From NCBI GenBank assembly GCA_027488815.1, contig JAIYAX010000018.1:1-64000 (forward strand): a stretch of DNA of 64,000 nucleotides, read 5' to 3'. Below the pieces are notes generated by a model. The model was given only the letters and a program-made list of their open reading frames with translations. It made no database searches and was not told the DNA's origin. Position 1 is the stretch's first letter; every line of letters starts with the position of its first letter. The DNA is from Cytophagaceae bacterium. GTDB lineage: Bacteria; Bacteroidota; Bacteroidia; Cytophagales; JAIYAX01. This document shows positions 1 to 8,782 of this stretch, piece by piece. A program made the position numbers and the translations under genes.

Positions 1-110
1 CCTCCGGAATACCTTCTGTATCCCCTCGATGTTTTATCCCCACCTCCTAACACTTCCAACTCATCCCTTTAACTCCCTACTAATTACCCCCCTTCTCGTT
101 AAAGCGGATG

Positions 111-140
111 CAAAGGTAACTATAATCCATACAACCGCAA
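111..140 (-). promoter_or_regulatory. Predicted Bacteroidota promoter reading out of the left edge
   Basis: The minus strand reads TACCTTTG at 118-111, a match to the -7 consensus TAnnTTTG, with TTG at 140-138 exactly 19 bases upstream. It points left. Bases 1-110 hold no start codon followed by a long frame on the minus strand, so this looks like the 5' leader of a gene or RNA beyond the window edge. The rest of 1-200 holds nothing else I can support. Confidence 0.5.
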
Positions 141-200
141 GCGTAGTTCAAAGAAATATTGCTGAGTTTACTGTAATTGACTAGTAATCAATTTAAAAAA

Positions 201-722
201 TTATGCTTTCCTTTTAAAAACAGGAACTGTGCTACATGGCTCACCGAACATAAGGCTATTTGCTACAGGCACTAATCTGTTTACCAGTGACAGATAAACA
301 TTCTCGTCTATCAGCAAGTCTGAACATCCCTTAATGACTAGTTTTTTGCCCTCAAACTGCTTTAAATCGATCTTTTCGATTTGATTGAGCAGATAAAGTG
401 TATCCACATTTGCCCGGGTACCAAAACCTGAAAAATGGCATAAGGGCTGTAAATGGACAGTAATTAAAAAATAAGCCCATAAAGGAATTATAGCATCGCT
501 GCTGCAATAGATATGAACGATCTTACCTTTGAAGCCAGTCAAATCCATCTTCTTAAGTGAGTCCCGAAACTCGGCTTCTTTTAAAATAAGACCCTGAAAC
601 AACAAAGGATTGATATCAAAACCTATTCTTTCAATTTCCTTATGGTAGTATTCAGTAAGGTCAATTAACACCAATGGGCTTTGGGCTACTCTATTTTTAA
701 TTAATTCATTTTCAGTATCCAT
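201..722 (-). CDS. DUF2480 family protein
   Basis: A 173-residue soluble protein of the Bacteroidota-restricted DUF2480 family, whose function is unknown. I recognise the family by the NRVA-S-LV start, the central segment CSSDAIIPLWAY (about residues 73-84) and the C-terminal block VIKGCSD...NSLMFGEPCSTVPVFKRK. The conserved Cys residues at the middle and end, in small-residue contexts, suggest a structural or metal role, but that is inference. There is no signal peptide or membrane segment. It is the last gene of a tight minus-strand run from rpmH, 20 bp after tsaB. No clear terminator hairpin follows before the leftward promoter at 111-140. Confidence 0.85.
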   Translation of the reverse strand: MDTENELIKNRVAQSPLVLIDLTEYYHKEIERIGFDINPLLFQGLILKEAEFRDSLKKMDLTGFKGKIVHIYCSSDAIIPLWAYFLITVHLQPLCHFSGFGTRANVDTLYLLNQIEKIDLKQFEGKKLVIKGCSDLLIDENVYLSLVNRLVPVANSLMFGEPCSTVPVFKRKA

Positions 723-742
723 TGGCTTTAGCTTTAAGTTTT

Positions 743-1387
743 TTACCTGATGTAGACGTCCTTTTGATAAAATGGCTCCTCCAAAGGCCTGATAAGTGAC
801 CCATGGCGGGCAAAATGAGCGATCACTGCTTTAGCCAATGTCTCATGACTGAGGTTCTCTACAAAGATAAGTTCATCTTCGTTCTTCCATTCAATTGTCT
901 TCAACAAGCTTTCATTGTTTGAAACCACAATTAATGGTGCATCTCCCCAAATGGACCTTTTGAGAGATTTTAGTTCAAGATGCCCATATTCAGGTCTAGA
1001 TGATACATTAAAACAACCGTAAAACAATTCCCCTGCCCTTGCATGAATTAGGGTAAGCAAAGGTAATTCATCAGCAGATGGAATTGTTTCTCTAAGCAGT
1101 TCGTGGGTGTTTATTGAAGTTAAAGGAATCCCGAGGGCAAATGAAAGCGCTGAACCAAATGCGTAACTTATTCTAATACCTGTATAAGAACCAGGACCTG
1201 AAACGATGCAAATCGCAGTAAGCTGCTTGAAGTCAAGCTCTGAGGAGTCAGAAAACTGTTGAAACAATGAGTTTATGTTTACATCTGACGGAGAGTCAAT
1301 GTACTTAGGTAGCTCATTCGATTTTGAATTGATATCCAAAAGGAGGAGCCTGTAACGCTGAAAAACCGTTTCGACACAAAGTACCAC
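743..1387 (-). CDS. tsaB: tRNA N6-threonylcarbamoyladenosine biosynthesis protein TsaB
   Basis: TsaB is the non-catalytic partner of TsaD. Together with TsaE they transfer the threonylcarbamoyl group to A37 of ANN-decoding tRNAs in the cytoplasm. The 214-residue length fits. The signature SGPGSYTGIR lies near residues 63-72, followed by the conserved small-residue helix (FGSALSFALGIPL). The N-terminus (MVLCVET) matches the usual M-L-IDTS strand but diverges, and the start is GTG. It lies 1 bp after the TauE/SafE gene stop, so translation is probably coupled. The Asp that usually follows the first strand is not obvious, but the family assignment is secure. Confidence 0.9.
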   Translation of the reverse strand: MVLCVETVFQRYRLLLLDINSKSNELPKYIDSPSDVNINSLFQQFSDSSELDFKQLTAICIVSGPGSYTGIRISYAFGSALSFALGIPLTSINTHELLRETIPSADELPLLTLIHARAGELFYGCFNVSSRPEYGHLELKSLKRSIWGDAPLIVVSNNESLLKTIEWKNEDELIFVENLSHETLAKAVIAHFARHGSLIRPLEEPFYQKDVYIR

Positions 1388-1388
1388 G

Positions 1389-2213
1389 TTACAGCACTTC
1401 TAGAATTTTTTTGAAAAGCACTCCTATAAGTAATAATAAAAAGCCTATTGACAACTTGCGGGAGGGTATTTTTCGGGACCAAATGGCTCCAAGAGGTGAG
1501 GAAATAACTACTGAAATGCCAAGTACTGCGGCGACCGGCCATAAAATAAAGCCAGTTTGAAGTTTGATAACGCTATGTGCATTTGGACTAAAAAAGGTAT
1601 TGATGACTGAACTAGATAATGATTGAATGAAAACAACTCCATTGGCAACAACAGCCGCCTTTTTCATATCAATATGTCTCCAGTTAACCATTAAAGGGAT
1701 CATGACCAAACTTCCTCCCAAACCTGTTAGCGGTGCTGTAATGCCACCGGAAGTGCCAATTAAAAGTGAAGGGCCACTACCTAGTTTATTATTTAATGGA
1801 CTAGCAGAATTACTATATAGCCTGATTAAAGTAATTGAAGCCATGTAAATCAGAATTACAATTAACATCCAATTAAAAATCTTGGTGCTGTAGAAAGGTT
1901 GGTTTACAATAAAAATTATAGTGAGGGAAGAAGACAATATCGCCGAAAAGCCAATTAACATACTCTCCCTCCAAAAAAAGTTCCCATTTCTGAAGTGGGT
2001 ATAAACAGCAGTTGCTGAGGCCAACATGGTTGCAAAAAGAGAGTTTGCAATCGTAAACTGTGCGATCTGAACTTCAGGGACAAATAATCTTTCTGCTATG
2101 GTAGGCAAGACAATGATATACAACAGCCCTCCTCCAATGCCTAAAAGACCGGCAAGAAAACCTCCGGCAAGTCCAAATAAGGCTATATAAAGATAGAGCT
2201 CAAGCTCCAGCAT
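1389..2213 (-). CDS. TauE/SafE (TSUP) family membrane permease
   Basis: A 274-residue integral membrane protein with about eight hydrophobic segments arranged as two repeats. Both repeats carry the glycine-rich motif of the sulfite exporter TauE/SafE family: FLAGLLGIGGGLLYI near residues 18-33 and TAPLTGLGGSLVMIP near 158-173. Family members move small anions such as sulfite or sulfonates, but the substrate cannot be read from the sequence. The gene is 3 bp after the S41 protease and 1 bp before tsaB, so it belongs to the rpmH-to-DUF2480 run. No sulfur-metabolism gene is nearby. Confidence 0.85.
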   Translation of the reverse strand: MLELELYLYIALFGLAGGFLAGLLGIGGGLLYIIVLPTIAERLFVPEVQIAQFTIANSLFATMLASATAVYTHFRNGNFFWRESMLIGFSAILSSSLTIIFIVNQPFYSTKIFNWMLIVILIYMASITLIRLYSNSASPLNNKLGSGPSLLIGTSGGITAPLTGLGGSLVMIPLMVNWRHIDMKKAAVVANGVVFIQSLSSSVINTFFSPNAHSVIKLQTGFILWPVAAVLGISVVISSPLGAIWSRKIPSRKLSIGFLLLLIGVLFKKILEVL

Positions 2214-2216
2214 CGT

Positions 2217-3884
2217 TTATTTGCCTGCAAGTATTTTACTGTACTTAGCTGAGTCGTTCAAAGCGGAAACAGCGGCTAATATCTCATCGTCATGAGTGAA
2301 CGAGGACTCAATAACTCCCTTTTGAAAATAATACCTTGAAACAATTTCTTCTTTCAGACTCCTTTTTACTTCCTCCTTGAAGAGCTGAAGATCCTGATCT
2401 TTATTGTGAGAAACCTTATTTCTTAAGGCATCAATGCCTTCTTTAATGGAGTCATAATACTTCTCGAGCTTGGCGGCTTCTTCGAGTTGCTTCAGGTTGT
2501 TCTCAACCTTGGTCACATAATCGTACTCTTTCCCTTGAAGCCATTGCGTAAATTCTGCGTAAAGTTGATCGCTAATCTGAAAGTCTTTGGCGGGAGGAAT
2601 GCTTGGGTTTTTGGAAGCAAAGTGCGTTGCAAAATCGAATAGTAGACCTTTGTTGATCAAACTCTGTGTGATCGGTGCCAATAGACCCTGTTCAATAGGT
2701 ATATCAGGAGTAACGCCACCGCCATCATAAACCAGTCTTCCGTTTTTAGTTTTAAATGCTGTCTTAAGTGAGTCAGGGATGGCCCCTACGCTTCCATCTT
2801 CATTTCGGTGGCTGTAGTCAACCGCCTGAATGCATCTGCCACTTGGGATGTAGTATTTAGCAGTGGTTACCTTAAGTTGTGAATTGTAAGAAAGCTGACG
2901 AGTGGTTTGTACCAGGCCTTTGCCAAAACTTTTCTGTCCAATAAGAACTCCTCTGTCATAATCCTGAATCACCCCGGCAACAATCTCAGATGCTGATGCA
3001 CTTCTGGAATTTGTCAGAATGGCCATAGGCATTTGGGTGTCCAATGGGGGATTTAATGCTGTATATGTTTTATTCCATTCAGCTACCTTGCCCTTTGTAC
3101 TTACAACCTCTTTGTCTTTTGGGATAAACAGATTTGAAATATCAACGGCCTCGCTGAGTAAGCCTCCGGGGTTATCTCTAAGGTCAAAAATCAATTTTTT
3201 AGCTCCTTCTGCCTTCAGTTTATTTACAGCGTTTCTTACTTCCCCTGAAGCATTAACAGTGAAATCGGTCAGCACAATGTAGCCAATGTCCTCGGTCACC
3301 ATTCCGTAGTAAGGAACGTTATCAATTTTGATAATCACTCTATTCACAGTAAACTCTCTTGGGCTGCTTTCACCATAGCGCTGAACAAGCACCTTCACTT
3401 TTGTGTCTTTTTGCCCCTTTAGATACTTGCTCACATCCGCAGAACTCTTGTCCTTCACAATGATACCATCTACCTGAAGGATTTCATCTCCAATTTTTAA
3501 ACCTGCTTTGGCTGCAGGGTAGTTCTCATATGGCATGAGCACTAAGGTCTTGCCGTTTCTTTTGCCAATCACAGCACCGATACCTCCATATTGTCCGGTG
3601 GTCATGGTGCGATAATCTTCTATATCGTCCTCAGGAATATAGTTGGTGTACGGGTCGAGTGAAGAGAGCATACCATCAATGCTGGTTTTAACCAATGAAT
3701 TGGGGTTAATCTCATCGACATAATACAGGTTGAGCTCTTTAAAAAGGGAAGCAAAAATGTCAAGGTTCTTAGAAACAAGAAAAAACTTCTCTCCGGTAGG
3801 CGTAAACGAAAACAGACCTACAGTAATTGAAAAAACCAATATTAAGAGCCAGTTCTTTCTGAAAAAGCGATTTCGCATGTTCAA
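2217..3884 (-). CDS. S41 family carboxy-terminal processing peptidase (CtpA/Prc-like)
   Basis: A 555-residue envelope protease. A hydrophobic N-terminal segment (about residues 12-28) is a signal peptide or anchor. A PDZ domain (about 88-170) includes GIGAVIG and the AGLKIGDEI loop. The S41 core carries FDLRDNPGG (about 233-241) and NSRSASASE (292-300), which holds the nucleophile Ser, and GQKSFGKG with the general-base Lys at about 322. A helical C-terminal tail follows the core. The family trims the C-termini of periplasmic proteins. It starts 6 bp after the rnpA stop. A second ATG two codons in (MRNRFF) is an equally good start. Confidence 0.9.
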   Translation of the reverse strand: MNMRNRFFRKNWLLILVFSITVGLFSFTPTGEKFFLVSKNLDIFASLFKELNLYYVDEINPNSLVKTSIDGMLSSLDPYTNYIPEDDIEDYRTMTTGQYGGIGAVIGKRNGKTLVLMPYENYPAAKAGLKIGDEILQVDGIIVKDKSSADVSKYLKGQKDTKVKVLVQRYGESSPREFTVNRVIIKIDNVPYYGMVTEDIGYIVLTDFTVNASGEVRNAVNKLKAEGAKKLIFDLRDNPGGLLSEAVDISNLFIPKDKEVVSTKGKVAEWNKTYTALNPPLDTQMPMAILTNSRSASASEIVAGVIQDYDRGVLIGQKSFGKGLVQTTRQLSYNSQLKVTTAKYYIPSGRCIQAVDYSHRNEDGSVGAIPDSLKTAFKTKNGRLVYDGGGVTPDIPIEQGLLAPITQSLINKGLLFDFATHFASKNPSIPPAKDFQISDQLYAEFTQWLQGKEYDYVTKVENNLKQLEEAAKLEKYYDSIKEGIDALRNKVSHNKDQDLQLFKEEVKRSLKEEIVSRYYFQKGVIESSFTHDDEILAAVSALNDSAKYSKILAGK

Positions 3885-3890
3885 CGGATT

Positions 3891-4280
3891 TTAAATTTTG
3901 GAATTAAGTAAATGGATCAACTTCTCCAAAAGGAGATGCTGAGCATGTTCGATATCCTGAAACGAATGTAAATCTTTGGAAGTATATAAAAAAGCGATTT
4001 GTGATGGAAGGCAATTCCCCCTTTGCTGAGCCTCAATCAGCCAACCCTTGTTATTCCGGTATGCCTCTCTTATCCTGCGTTTGAGGAGATTCCTATCGAC
4101 TGATTTTTTGAATTGCCTTTTCGGAACCCCAATGAGTATCTGAGGTAAGCCATTATTTGACTTTGACTGCTGGTGGAATACGATTTTAAGAGGTGTATGA
4201 CTAACTGTTCTTCCCTTACTGAAGAGCAGATTAATTAAAGGTCTGGAACTAAGACGTTCTTTTTTGAGAAATCTTGCCAC
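3891..4280 (-). CDS. rnpA: Ribonuclease P protein component
   Basis: The protein subunit of RNase P, which helps the catalytic RNA remove 5' leaders from pre-tRNAs. The 129-residue length is normal. It shows the N-terminal FLKKERLSSR motif and the RNR-type signature KKSVDRNLLKRRIREAYR (about residues 58-75), which contacts RNA. It lies directly downstream of rpmH, the classical rpmH-rnpA order, with the gene for an S41 protease next. Start chosen at MARFLKKERL. Confidence 0.93.
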   Translation of the reverse strand: MARFLKKERLSSRPLINLLFSKGRTVSHTPLKIVFHQQSKSNNGLPQILIGVPKRQFKKSVDRNLLKRRIREAYRNNKGWLIEAQQRGNCLPSQIAFLYTSKDLHSFQDIEHAQHLLLEKLIHLLNSKI

Positions 4281-4312
4281 TATTGAAGATTCTCAACTTA
4301 GGTGATACTTAA

Positions 4313-4471
4313 TCAGCCCTTATTTTTCTTCTCGCTGGAAACAGTCAATTTCTTGCGGCCTCTTGCTCTTCTGGCTGCCAATACCCGACGGCCATTAGCT
4401 GTCGCCATGCGCTGACGGAAACCGTGCTTGTTTCTTCTTTTACGAACCGAGGGTTGAAATGTCCTTTTCAT
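4313..4471 (-). CDS. rpmH: 50S ribosomal protein L34
   Basis: A 52-residue, very basic protein starting [19 protein letters not shown] and continuing through [21 protein letters not shown], the textbook L34 sequence. A short acidic/basic tail ([10 protein letters not shown]) follows, as in other Bacteroidota. It is transcribed from the promoter at 4531-4560 and followed after 32 bp by rnpA. Confidence 0.97.
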   Translation of the reverse strand: MKRTFQPSVRKRRNKHGFRQRMATANGRRVLAARRARGRKKLTVSSEKKNKG

Positions 4472-4530
4472 AAGCCTTGCCGCTAGTTAATATGATGCTC
4501 TTTTTATGCTCCTAAATTCAATCAGGGCCG

Positions 4531-4560
4531 CAAATGTAGTATTTTTTTATATACTACAAA
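4531..4560 (-). promoter_or_regulatory. rpmH promoter with an inverted repeat in its spacer
   Basis: On the minus strand the -7 element is TACATTTG (4538-4531) and TTTG (4560-4557) lies 18 bases upstream. Between and partly over them is an 8-bp perfect inverted repeat, TGTAGTAT (4535-4542) and ATACTACA (4551-4558), with an 8-base A/T loop. The leader to the rpmH ATG is about 50 nt. Confidence 0.65.
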
Positions 4561-4571
4561 AGAGTTCTTGC

Positions 4572-5495
4572 TTACGCCAAAGAAATTTGGAACTGCACTA
4601 GATCAATAAAATCCTGAACCCGATCATCAAGCTCATGCGATGCCAGATTGACAATTCGCTCAGTACCAAACTTTTCTACACAAAATGAGGCCATTGCTGA
4701 GCCATAAATGACTGCTCTTTTCATGTTATCAAAAGAGATGTCATTCGTCCCTGCAAGATAACCAATAAATCCTCCGGCAAATGTGTCACCGGCTCCGGTT
4801 GGGTCAAATACCTCTTCAAGTGGTAAAGCCGGGGCAAAGAAAACTTCCCTGCCATGGAAAAGCAGTGCGCCATGCTCCCCTTTTTTTATAATGAGGAATT
4901 TGGGGCCCATGTCGAGGATTTTTCTGCTGGCTTTAACGAGTGAGTACTCTCCTGAAAGCTGTCTGGCTTCCTCATCATTGATCGATAAAACATCAACGAG
5001 GGTAAGGGTTTTCTTTAAATCGTCCAAAGCAATTTGCATCCAGAAATTCATAGTATCCATGACAATCAGCTTGGGACGATTCTTCAATCTGCCGATCACT
5101 GTGGATTGCACAGAGGGAGACAGATTACCCAGCATGAGGTACTGGCAATCCTGGTAGGTCTCTGGGATGACAGGATCAAAGGTGCCCAGAACATTGAGTT
5201 CCGTGACAAGAGTATCCCGGCTGTTCATATCGTTGTGGTATTTGCCAGACCAAAAAAAGGATTTCTCATCTTTCTTTATTTGCAAGCCGCTAGTATTCAC
5301 CCCATGTTCATTTAGGATGTCAATTTTGGTTTGTGGGAAGTCACCACCAACAACAGCGACCAAATTGACTTGCTTAGTAAAGTAAGTTGCTGCCAATGAG
5401 ATGTAGGTGGCTGCACCTCCAATGATTTTATCTGTTTTGCCAAAAGGGGTTTCGATGGCATCAAATGCTACGCTTCCAATTACGAGTAGTGACAT
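4572..5495 (-). CDS. PfkB family sugar/nucleoside kinase
   Basis: A 307-residue ribokinase-fold kinase that phosphorylates a sugar or nucleoside. The N-terminal strand MSLLVIGSVAFDAIETP and the GGAATYISLAATYF segment form the substrate side. The C-terminal PfkB signature DPTGAGDTFAGGFIGYL (about residues 232-248) supplies the anion hole and catalytic Asp in GAGD. The substrate cannot be told from sequence; homologues are often annotated simply as sugar kinase. I chose the ATG at 5495 because a possible TTG start 18 bp upstream adds six residues the family lacks. It follows the GNAT-like gene by 10 bp, so the two are probably co-transcribed. Confidence 0.87.
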   Translation of the reverse strand: MSLLVIGSVAFDAIETPFGKTDKIIGGAATYISLAATYFTKQVNLVAVVGGDFPQTKIDILNEHGVNTSGLQIKKDEKSFFWSGKYHNDMNSRDTLVTELNVLGTFDPVIPETYQDCQYLMLGNLSPSVQSTVIGRLKNRPKLIVMDTMNFWMQIALDDLKKTLTLVDVLSINDEEARQLSGEYSLVKASRKILDMGPKFLIIKKGEHGALLFHGREVFFAPALPLEEVFDPTGAGDTFAGGFIGYLAGTNDISFDNMKRAVIYGSAMASFCVEKFGTERIVNLASHELDDRVQDFIDLVQFQISLA

Positions 5496-5505
5496 ATTGT
5501 TTGTT

Positions 5506-6681
5506 TTAATCAATCATAGGTGCTCTTTCCACCGGTTTGCTTGGATCAAAATTGATCCTATAGGTTCTGTGGATCTTTACGATTTTACCCCCTACATCCT
5601 CGGCCACCCTCATCATTTTTGGGTTAAAATCTCCAATCCAATTCATTTCGAAATCTTCATATTGGAATTTATCATTCCAGGCAAATCGAGTCAGGTGAAC
5701 CACTATGGCTGCCTCCACTCCTTTACCCTGATGCTCCGGTACAACACCAAACACAACTCCAAACATTTTTTTATTGGTCTTAAGCAGTTTATGGTAAAGG
5801 AAAATGAGTTTTCCCAACCAATTGAGCTTACCATTTATGTGTTTGAAGATCTGATTAAGCTCGGGCAATATTAGAAAAAACGCTACAGGCTCATCCTTAT
5901 AAAACCCGAAAAGAAGTATCTTCTCATCAATAACAGGCTTCAGCCGTTTCATGATGGATTTTGCCTGAGCCTCTGACATTTCTCCAACTCCTTTGTGTTT
6001 CACCCAGGCTTTGTTGTAAATCGACCTGAAATACTCAGCGTATTTATCTAGCTCTTTTATTTTCAGTGATCCAAACCGATAATCTGGATTGGCAAATATC
6101 CGGTCAGCTTTTTCGATAACTTTAGGAAGCAAGCCACCGATTTTGACTTTTCTGGCATAGGTTAACTGATTGAAATACAGTTTAAAACCATAAGAGTCAA
6201 ACAAGCTCTGATAATAAGCATGGTGAAAAGGCATTCCATAGTTTGGTTCTGTCCAGCCTTCAATCAGCAGGCCCCACCACTTGTCACGGTCACCAAAGTT
6301 AATTGGGCCATCCATTGCTTCCATGCCTCTTTCCTGCAGCCATTCTTTACAAGTATCGAAGAGTATAAATGCGGCTTTCTTGTCATTAATGCACTCAAAA
6401 AAGCCCATGCCTCCTGTAGGCTGGTCAAAGGTTTTGGATGTTTTGTGGTTGATGAAAGCGGCTACCCTGCCAATGACTTTGCCTTCATCTGATTTTAGCA
6501 ACCATCTGCAAGCCTCACCATGTCTGAAGAATTTGTTTTTTGAAGGATCAAAAACATCTTCAATATCATGATCAAGGGGTCTGATCCAATTAGGAACTCC
6601 CTTGTATAATTTAATCGCTATCTCGAGAAAATCCTTTCTATCCTCTTTGGTTTTTACCTCAACGACTTTCACAACCAACAA
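5506..6681 (-). CDS. GNAT-superfamily-like protein of about 390 residues (YghO-like)
   Basis: A 391-residue soluble protein widespread in Bacteroidota and usually annotated as a GNAT-like or hypothetical protein. Visible features are an N-terminal domain with FLEIAIKLYKGVPNWIRPLDHDI, the segment GRVAAFINH, and the motif DGPINFGDRDKWWGLL (about residues 145-160). A C-terminal acyltransferase-like fold contains VFGVVPEHQGKGVEAAIV, resembling the acetyl-CoA-binding Q/RxxGxG/A loop. The substrate is unknown. It precedes the PfkB kinase gene in the same orientation. Confidence 0.75.
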   Translation of the reverse strand: MLVVKVVEVKTKEDRKDFLEIAIKLYKGVPNWIRPLDHDIEDVFDPSKNKFFRHGEACRWLLKSDEGKVIGRVAAFINHKTSKTFDQPTGGMGFFECINDKKAAFILFDTCKEWLQERGMEAMDGPINFGDRDKWWGLLIEGWTEPNYGMPFHHAYYQSLFDSYGFKLYFNQLTYARKVKIGGLLPKVIEKADRIFANPDYRFGSLKIKELDKYAEYFRSIYNKAWVKHKGVGEMSEAQAKSIMKRLKPVIDEKILLFGFYKDEPVAFFLILPELNQIFKHINGKLNWLGKLIFLYHKLLKTNKKMFGVVFGVVPEHQGKGVEAAIVVHLTRFAWNDKFQYEDFEMNWIGDFNPKMMRVAEDVGGKIVKIHRTYRINFDPSKPVERAPMID

Positions 6682-6716
6682 TCAAAAATGCAAGTAATTG
6701 AACCTAAATAAATAGG

Positions 6717-6959
6717 TTAGCCCTGCTCGCTGTCCAAAGGTTTGGGCTGGGGCTTGAACTCCGACATGTATTCGTGGCTACTTTCCTCCTTGCGTCTCAA
6801 GAGATAACCGATTGTGAAGAAAAATACCCAGGTAGGATAAAGAGCCCAGATCCGATCGATATGTTTGCCAAGTAAAAACAACAGAAGCTGAATGATGATT
6901 GCAGTGATTATCCCGATTAAGCTGATAATCTGGAATGAATGCCAACGATGTAAGTTCAT
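6717..6959 (-). CDS. Small two-helix membrane protein
   Basis: An 80-residue protein with two hydrophobic segments (about residues 9-31 and 38-55), an RRKEE stop-transfer stretch and a polar Pro-rich tail (FKPQPKPLDSEQG). I do not recognise a named family. It resembles the short 2TM proteins common in Bacteroidota. It lies 35 bp upstream of the GNAT-like gene on the same strand. The 180 bp on its 5' side (6960-7139), shared with the divergent DinB gene, holds no clear consensus promoter. Confidence 0.6.
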   Translation of the reverse strand: MNLHRWHSFQIISLIGIITAIIIQLLLFLLGKHIDRIWALYPTWVFFFTIGYLLRRKEESSHEYMSEFKPQPKPLDSEQG

Positions 6960-7139
6960 AAGTGCTGCAAGTTAACCCCTTAAGCAAGATTTTCCTAGTT
7001 TAAAAGGTATCTATTGTCATGGTTGATTTATAAATCGTATTAACAATGTACAGAAGTGATCCTTGCGAATGAGTTGTGATTAATGAAACAATCATGGTCA
7101 TAGCTTGTTTACACTTTGGATCGTGGGAAAACCGGAAGC

Positions 7140-7631
7140 ATGGAACTGCAAAAAACATCACAAATCATTTTACTACAACTGGTAAGGCTATTGGAGAGCC
7201 TTTCCGATAACCAGTACCGGAAGAGTCTGGATGTTGTAAGTGATGTTAGCATTGGTGTGCAGGTACAGCACATTATTAAACTCTACACCAACCTGTTGGA
7301 GGGGATGTCAAAAGGTGAAATCAACTATGCCGGGAGATTGAGCGATTGTGTTGCGGAAATTGACAGATCAAAGGGTATCGAACGACTAAGAACCATCATT
7401 CATCAGCTTGACAAGTGGCCCCAGCATGCAGGGATCAAGATCAACAGCGATATTGGCTGCCTTGAAAATCACCAGGTGAGCACTGCCTCCACCTATGGCC
7501 GAGAGCTATTGTTTTGCCTTGAGAACAGCATTCATCACATGATTCTGATCAAAACAGGAGTGTACATCAAGTGGCCTGATGTGGCGTTGCCAATGAATTT
7601 TGGAATGATTTCAGAAAGTTATTTCAATTAA
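7140..7631 (+). CDS. DinB-like four-helix-bundle protein
   Basis: A 163-residue protein of the DinB/YfiT-like superfamily, putative metal-dependent enzymes on a four-helix bundle. Supporting features are SIGVQVQHIIKLYTNLLEGM (about residues 39-58), matching the usual S-G-HVRHVLEFY segment, the NYAGR turn, and SIHHMILIKTG near residues 135-145, whose His residues could be metal ligands. The ATG at 7140 is preferred over a TTG 24 bp upstream. The reaction is unknown. It is followed after 41 bp by the VWA gene. Confidence 0.75.
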   Translation: MELQKTSQIILLQLVRLLESLSDNQYRKSLDVVSDVSIGVQVQHIIKLYTNLLEGMSKGEINYAGRLSDCVAEIDRSKGIERLRTIIHQLDKWPQHAGIKINSDIGCLENHQVSTASTYGRELLFCLENSIHHMILIKTGVYIKWPDVALPMNFGMISESYFN

Positions 7632-7672
7632 TCTCTAGCTTTCGAGGCCATCCCGTTTAGGGTATAAATACT

Positions 7673-8779
7673 ATGATTAACGGAGTAATTTTTAGCCAAT
7701 TTGTCCCAGCTTTGAGCCAAAAAGCAAAAGGCTTCGAGCAGTTATTTGACCTGTTCAGGCAGTTGCTAACCATGACTTCAGGTGATGTAGCAGAAGCCAT
7801 GAATTACTTAACTCAATTGGACCGAAAGTACCAATTGACTGATGATCAGTATGGAATTGGTCAGTTTTATGAAGATCTAAAAGAGCGGGGATATATTGTA
7901 GAAGAGCAGCCTGATGGTGGCAATCGATTTAAGATCACCCCCAAAACAGAACAGGCCATTCGAAAAGGAGCGCTGGAAGAAATTTTTGGCAAGCTTAAAA
8001 AAACACCCAGAGGTGACCATCAGATGAACCGAACCGGGCAAGGTGAAGAGCTCTCTGCAGATCGGAGAGACTACAGGTTTGGCGATACCCTTGATCATAT
8101 TGACATGACGGAGTCATTGAAAAATGCCCAGATCAATCATGGCCTGATGGACTTTTCGCTGGCAGAGGGTGACCTGGAAATCATTGAGAAAGAGACCAAG
8201 AGTCAAACTTCAACGGTATTGATGATCGATATCTCTCACTCCATGATACTATATGGAGAAGACCGCATCACTCCTGCAAAAAAAGTGGCGATGGCTTTAG
8301 CTGAGATGATTACCACCAAATACCCAAAAGATACTTTGGACATCATTGTATTTGGAAACGATGCCTGGCAAATCAAAATCAAAGATCTCCCCTACCTTGA
8401 AGTAGGTCCTTACCATACCAATACCATCTCCGGCCTGGAGCTTGCACAGGATCTGCTAAGACGTAAAAAGACGCCAAACAAACAGATTTTTATGATCACC
8501 GATGGCAAACCTACTTGTATGAAAGTAGGACTTCGCTACTATAAAAACAGCTTCGGACTAGATCGAAAAATCATCAACAAAACACTCAATCTTGGTGCTC
8601 ATTTGAAAAAAATGAACATCCCTGTAACCACATTTATGATTGCCACCGATCCGTATTTGCAACAATTTGTACGTGATTTCACCGAGGCAAATAGTGGGCA
8701 GGCTTACTACAGCAGCCTCCAGGGGCTTGGAAAGCTGGTGTTTGAAGATTACAAAAAGAACCGAAAAAAGAACTTATAA
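7673..8779 (+). CDS. von Willebrand factor type A domain protein, partner of an AAA+ ATPase
   Basis: A 368-residue soluble protein. The N-terminal half is helical and charged. The C-terminal half (about residues 180-360) is a VWA domain with the MIDAS motif DISHSM (about 187-192) and the later TDGKPT segment. Together with the next gene it resembles the chelatase D/I-type arrangement, in which an AAA+ ring works with a MIDAS protein. Homologous pairs occur widely in Bacteroidota without an assigned substrate. No porphyrin or cobalamin genes are nearby, so a true magnesium-chelatase role is unlikely. Only 3 bp separate it from the ATPase gene. Confidence 0.85.
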   Translation: MINGVIFSQFVPALSQKAKGFEQLFDLFRQLLTMTSGDVAEAMNYLTQLDRKYQLTDDQYGIGQFYEDLKERGYIVEEQPDGGNRFKITPKTEQAIRKGALEEIFGKLKKTPRGDHQMNRTGQGEELSADRRDYRFGDTLDHIDMTESLKNAQINHGLMDFSLAEGDLEIIEKETKSQTSTVLMIDISHSMILYGEDRITPAKKVAMALAEMITTKYPKDTLDIIVFGNDAWQIKIKDLPYLEVGPYHTNTISGLELAQDLLRRKKTPNKQIFMITDGKPTCMKVGLRYYKNSFGLDRKIINKTLNLGAHLKKMNIPVTTFMIATDPYLQQFVRDFTEANSGQAYYSSLQGLGKLVFEDYKKNRKKNL

Positions 8780-8782
8780 TCC

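Noticed and set aside
5407-5874. A 155-codon plus-strand frame opposite the GNAT-like gene
   Set aside because: It is antisense to a well-supported gene and has no family motif or signal.
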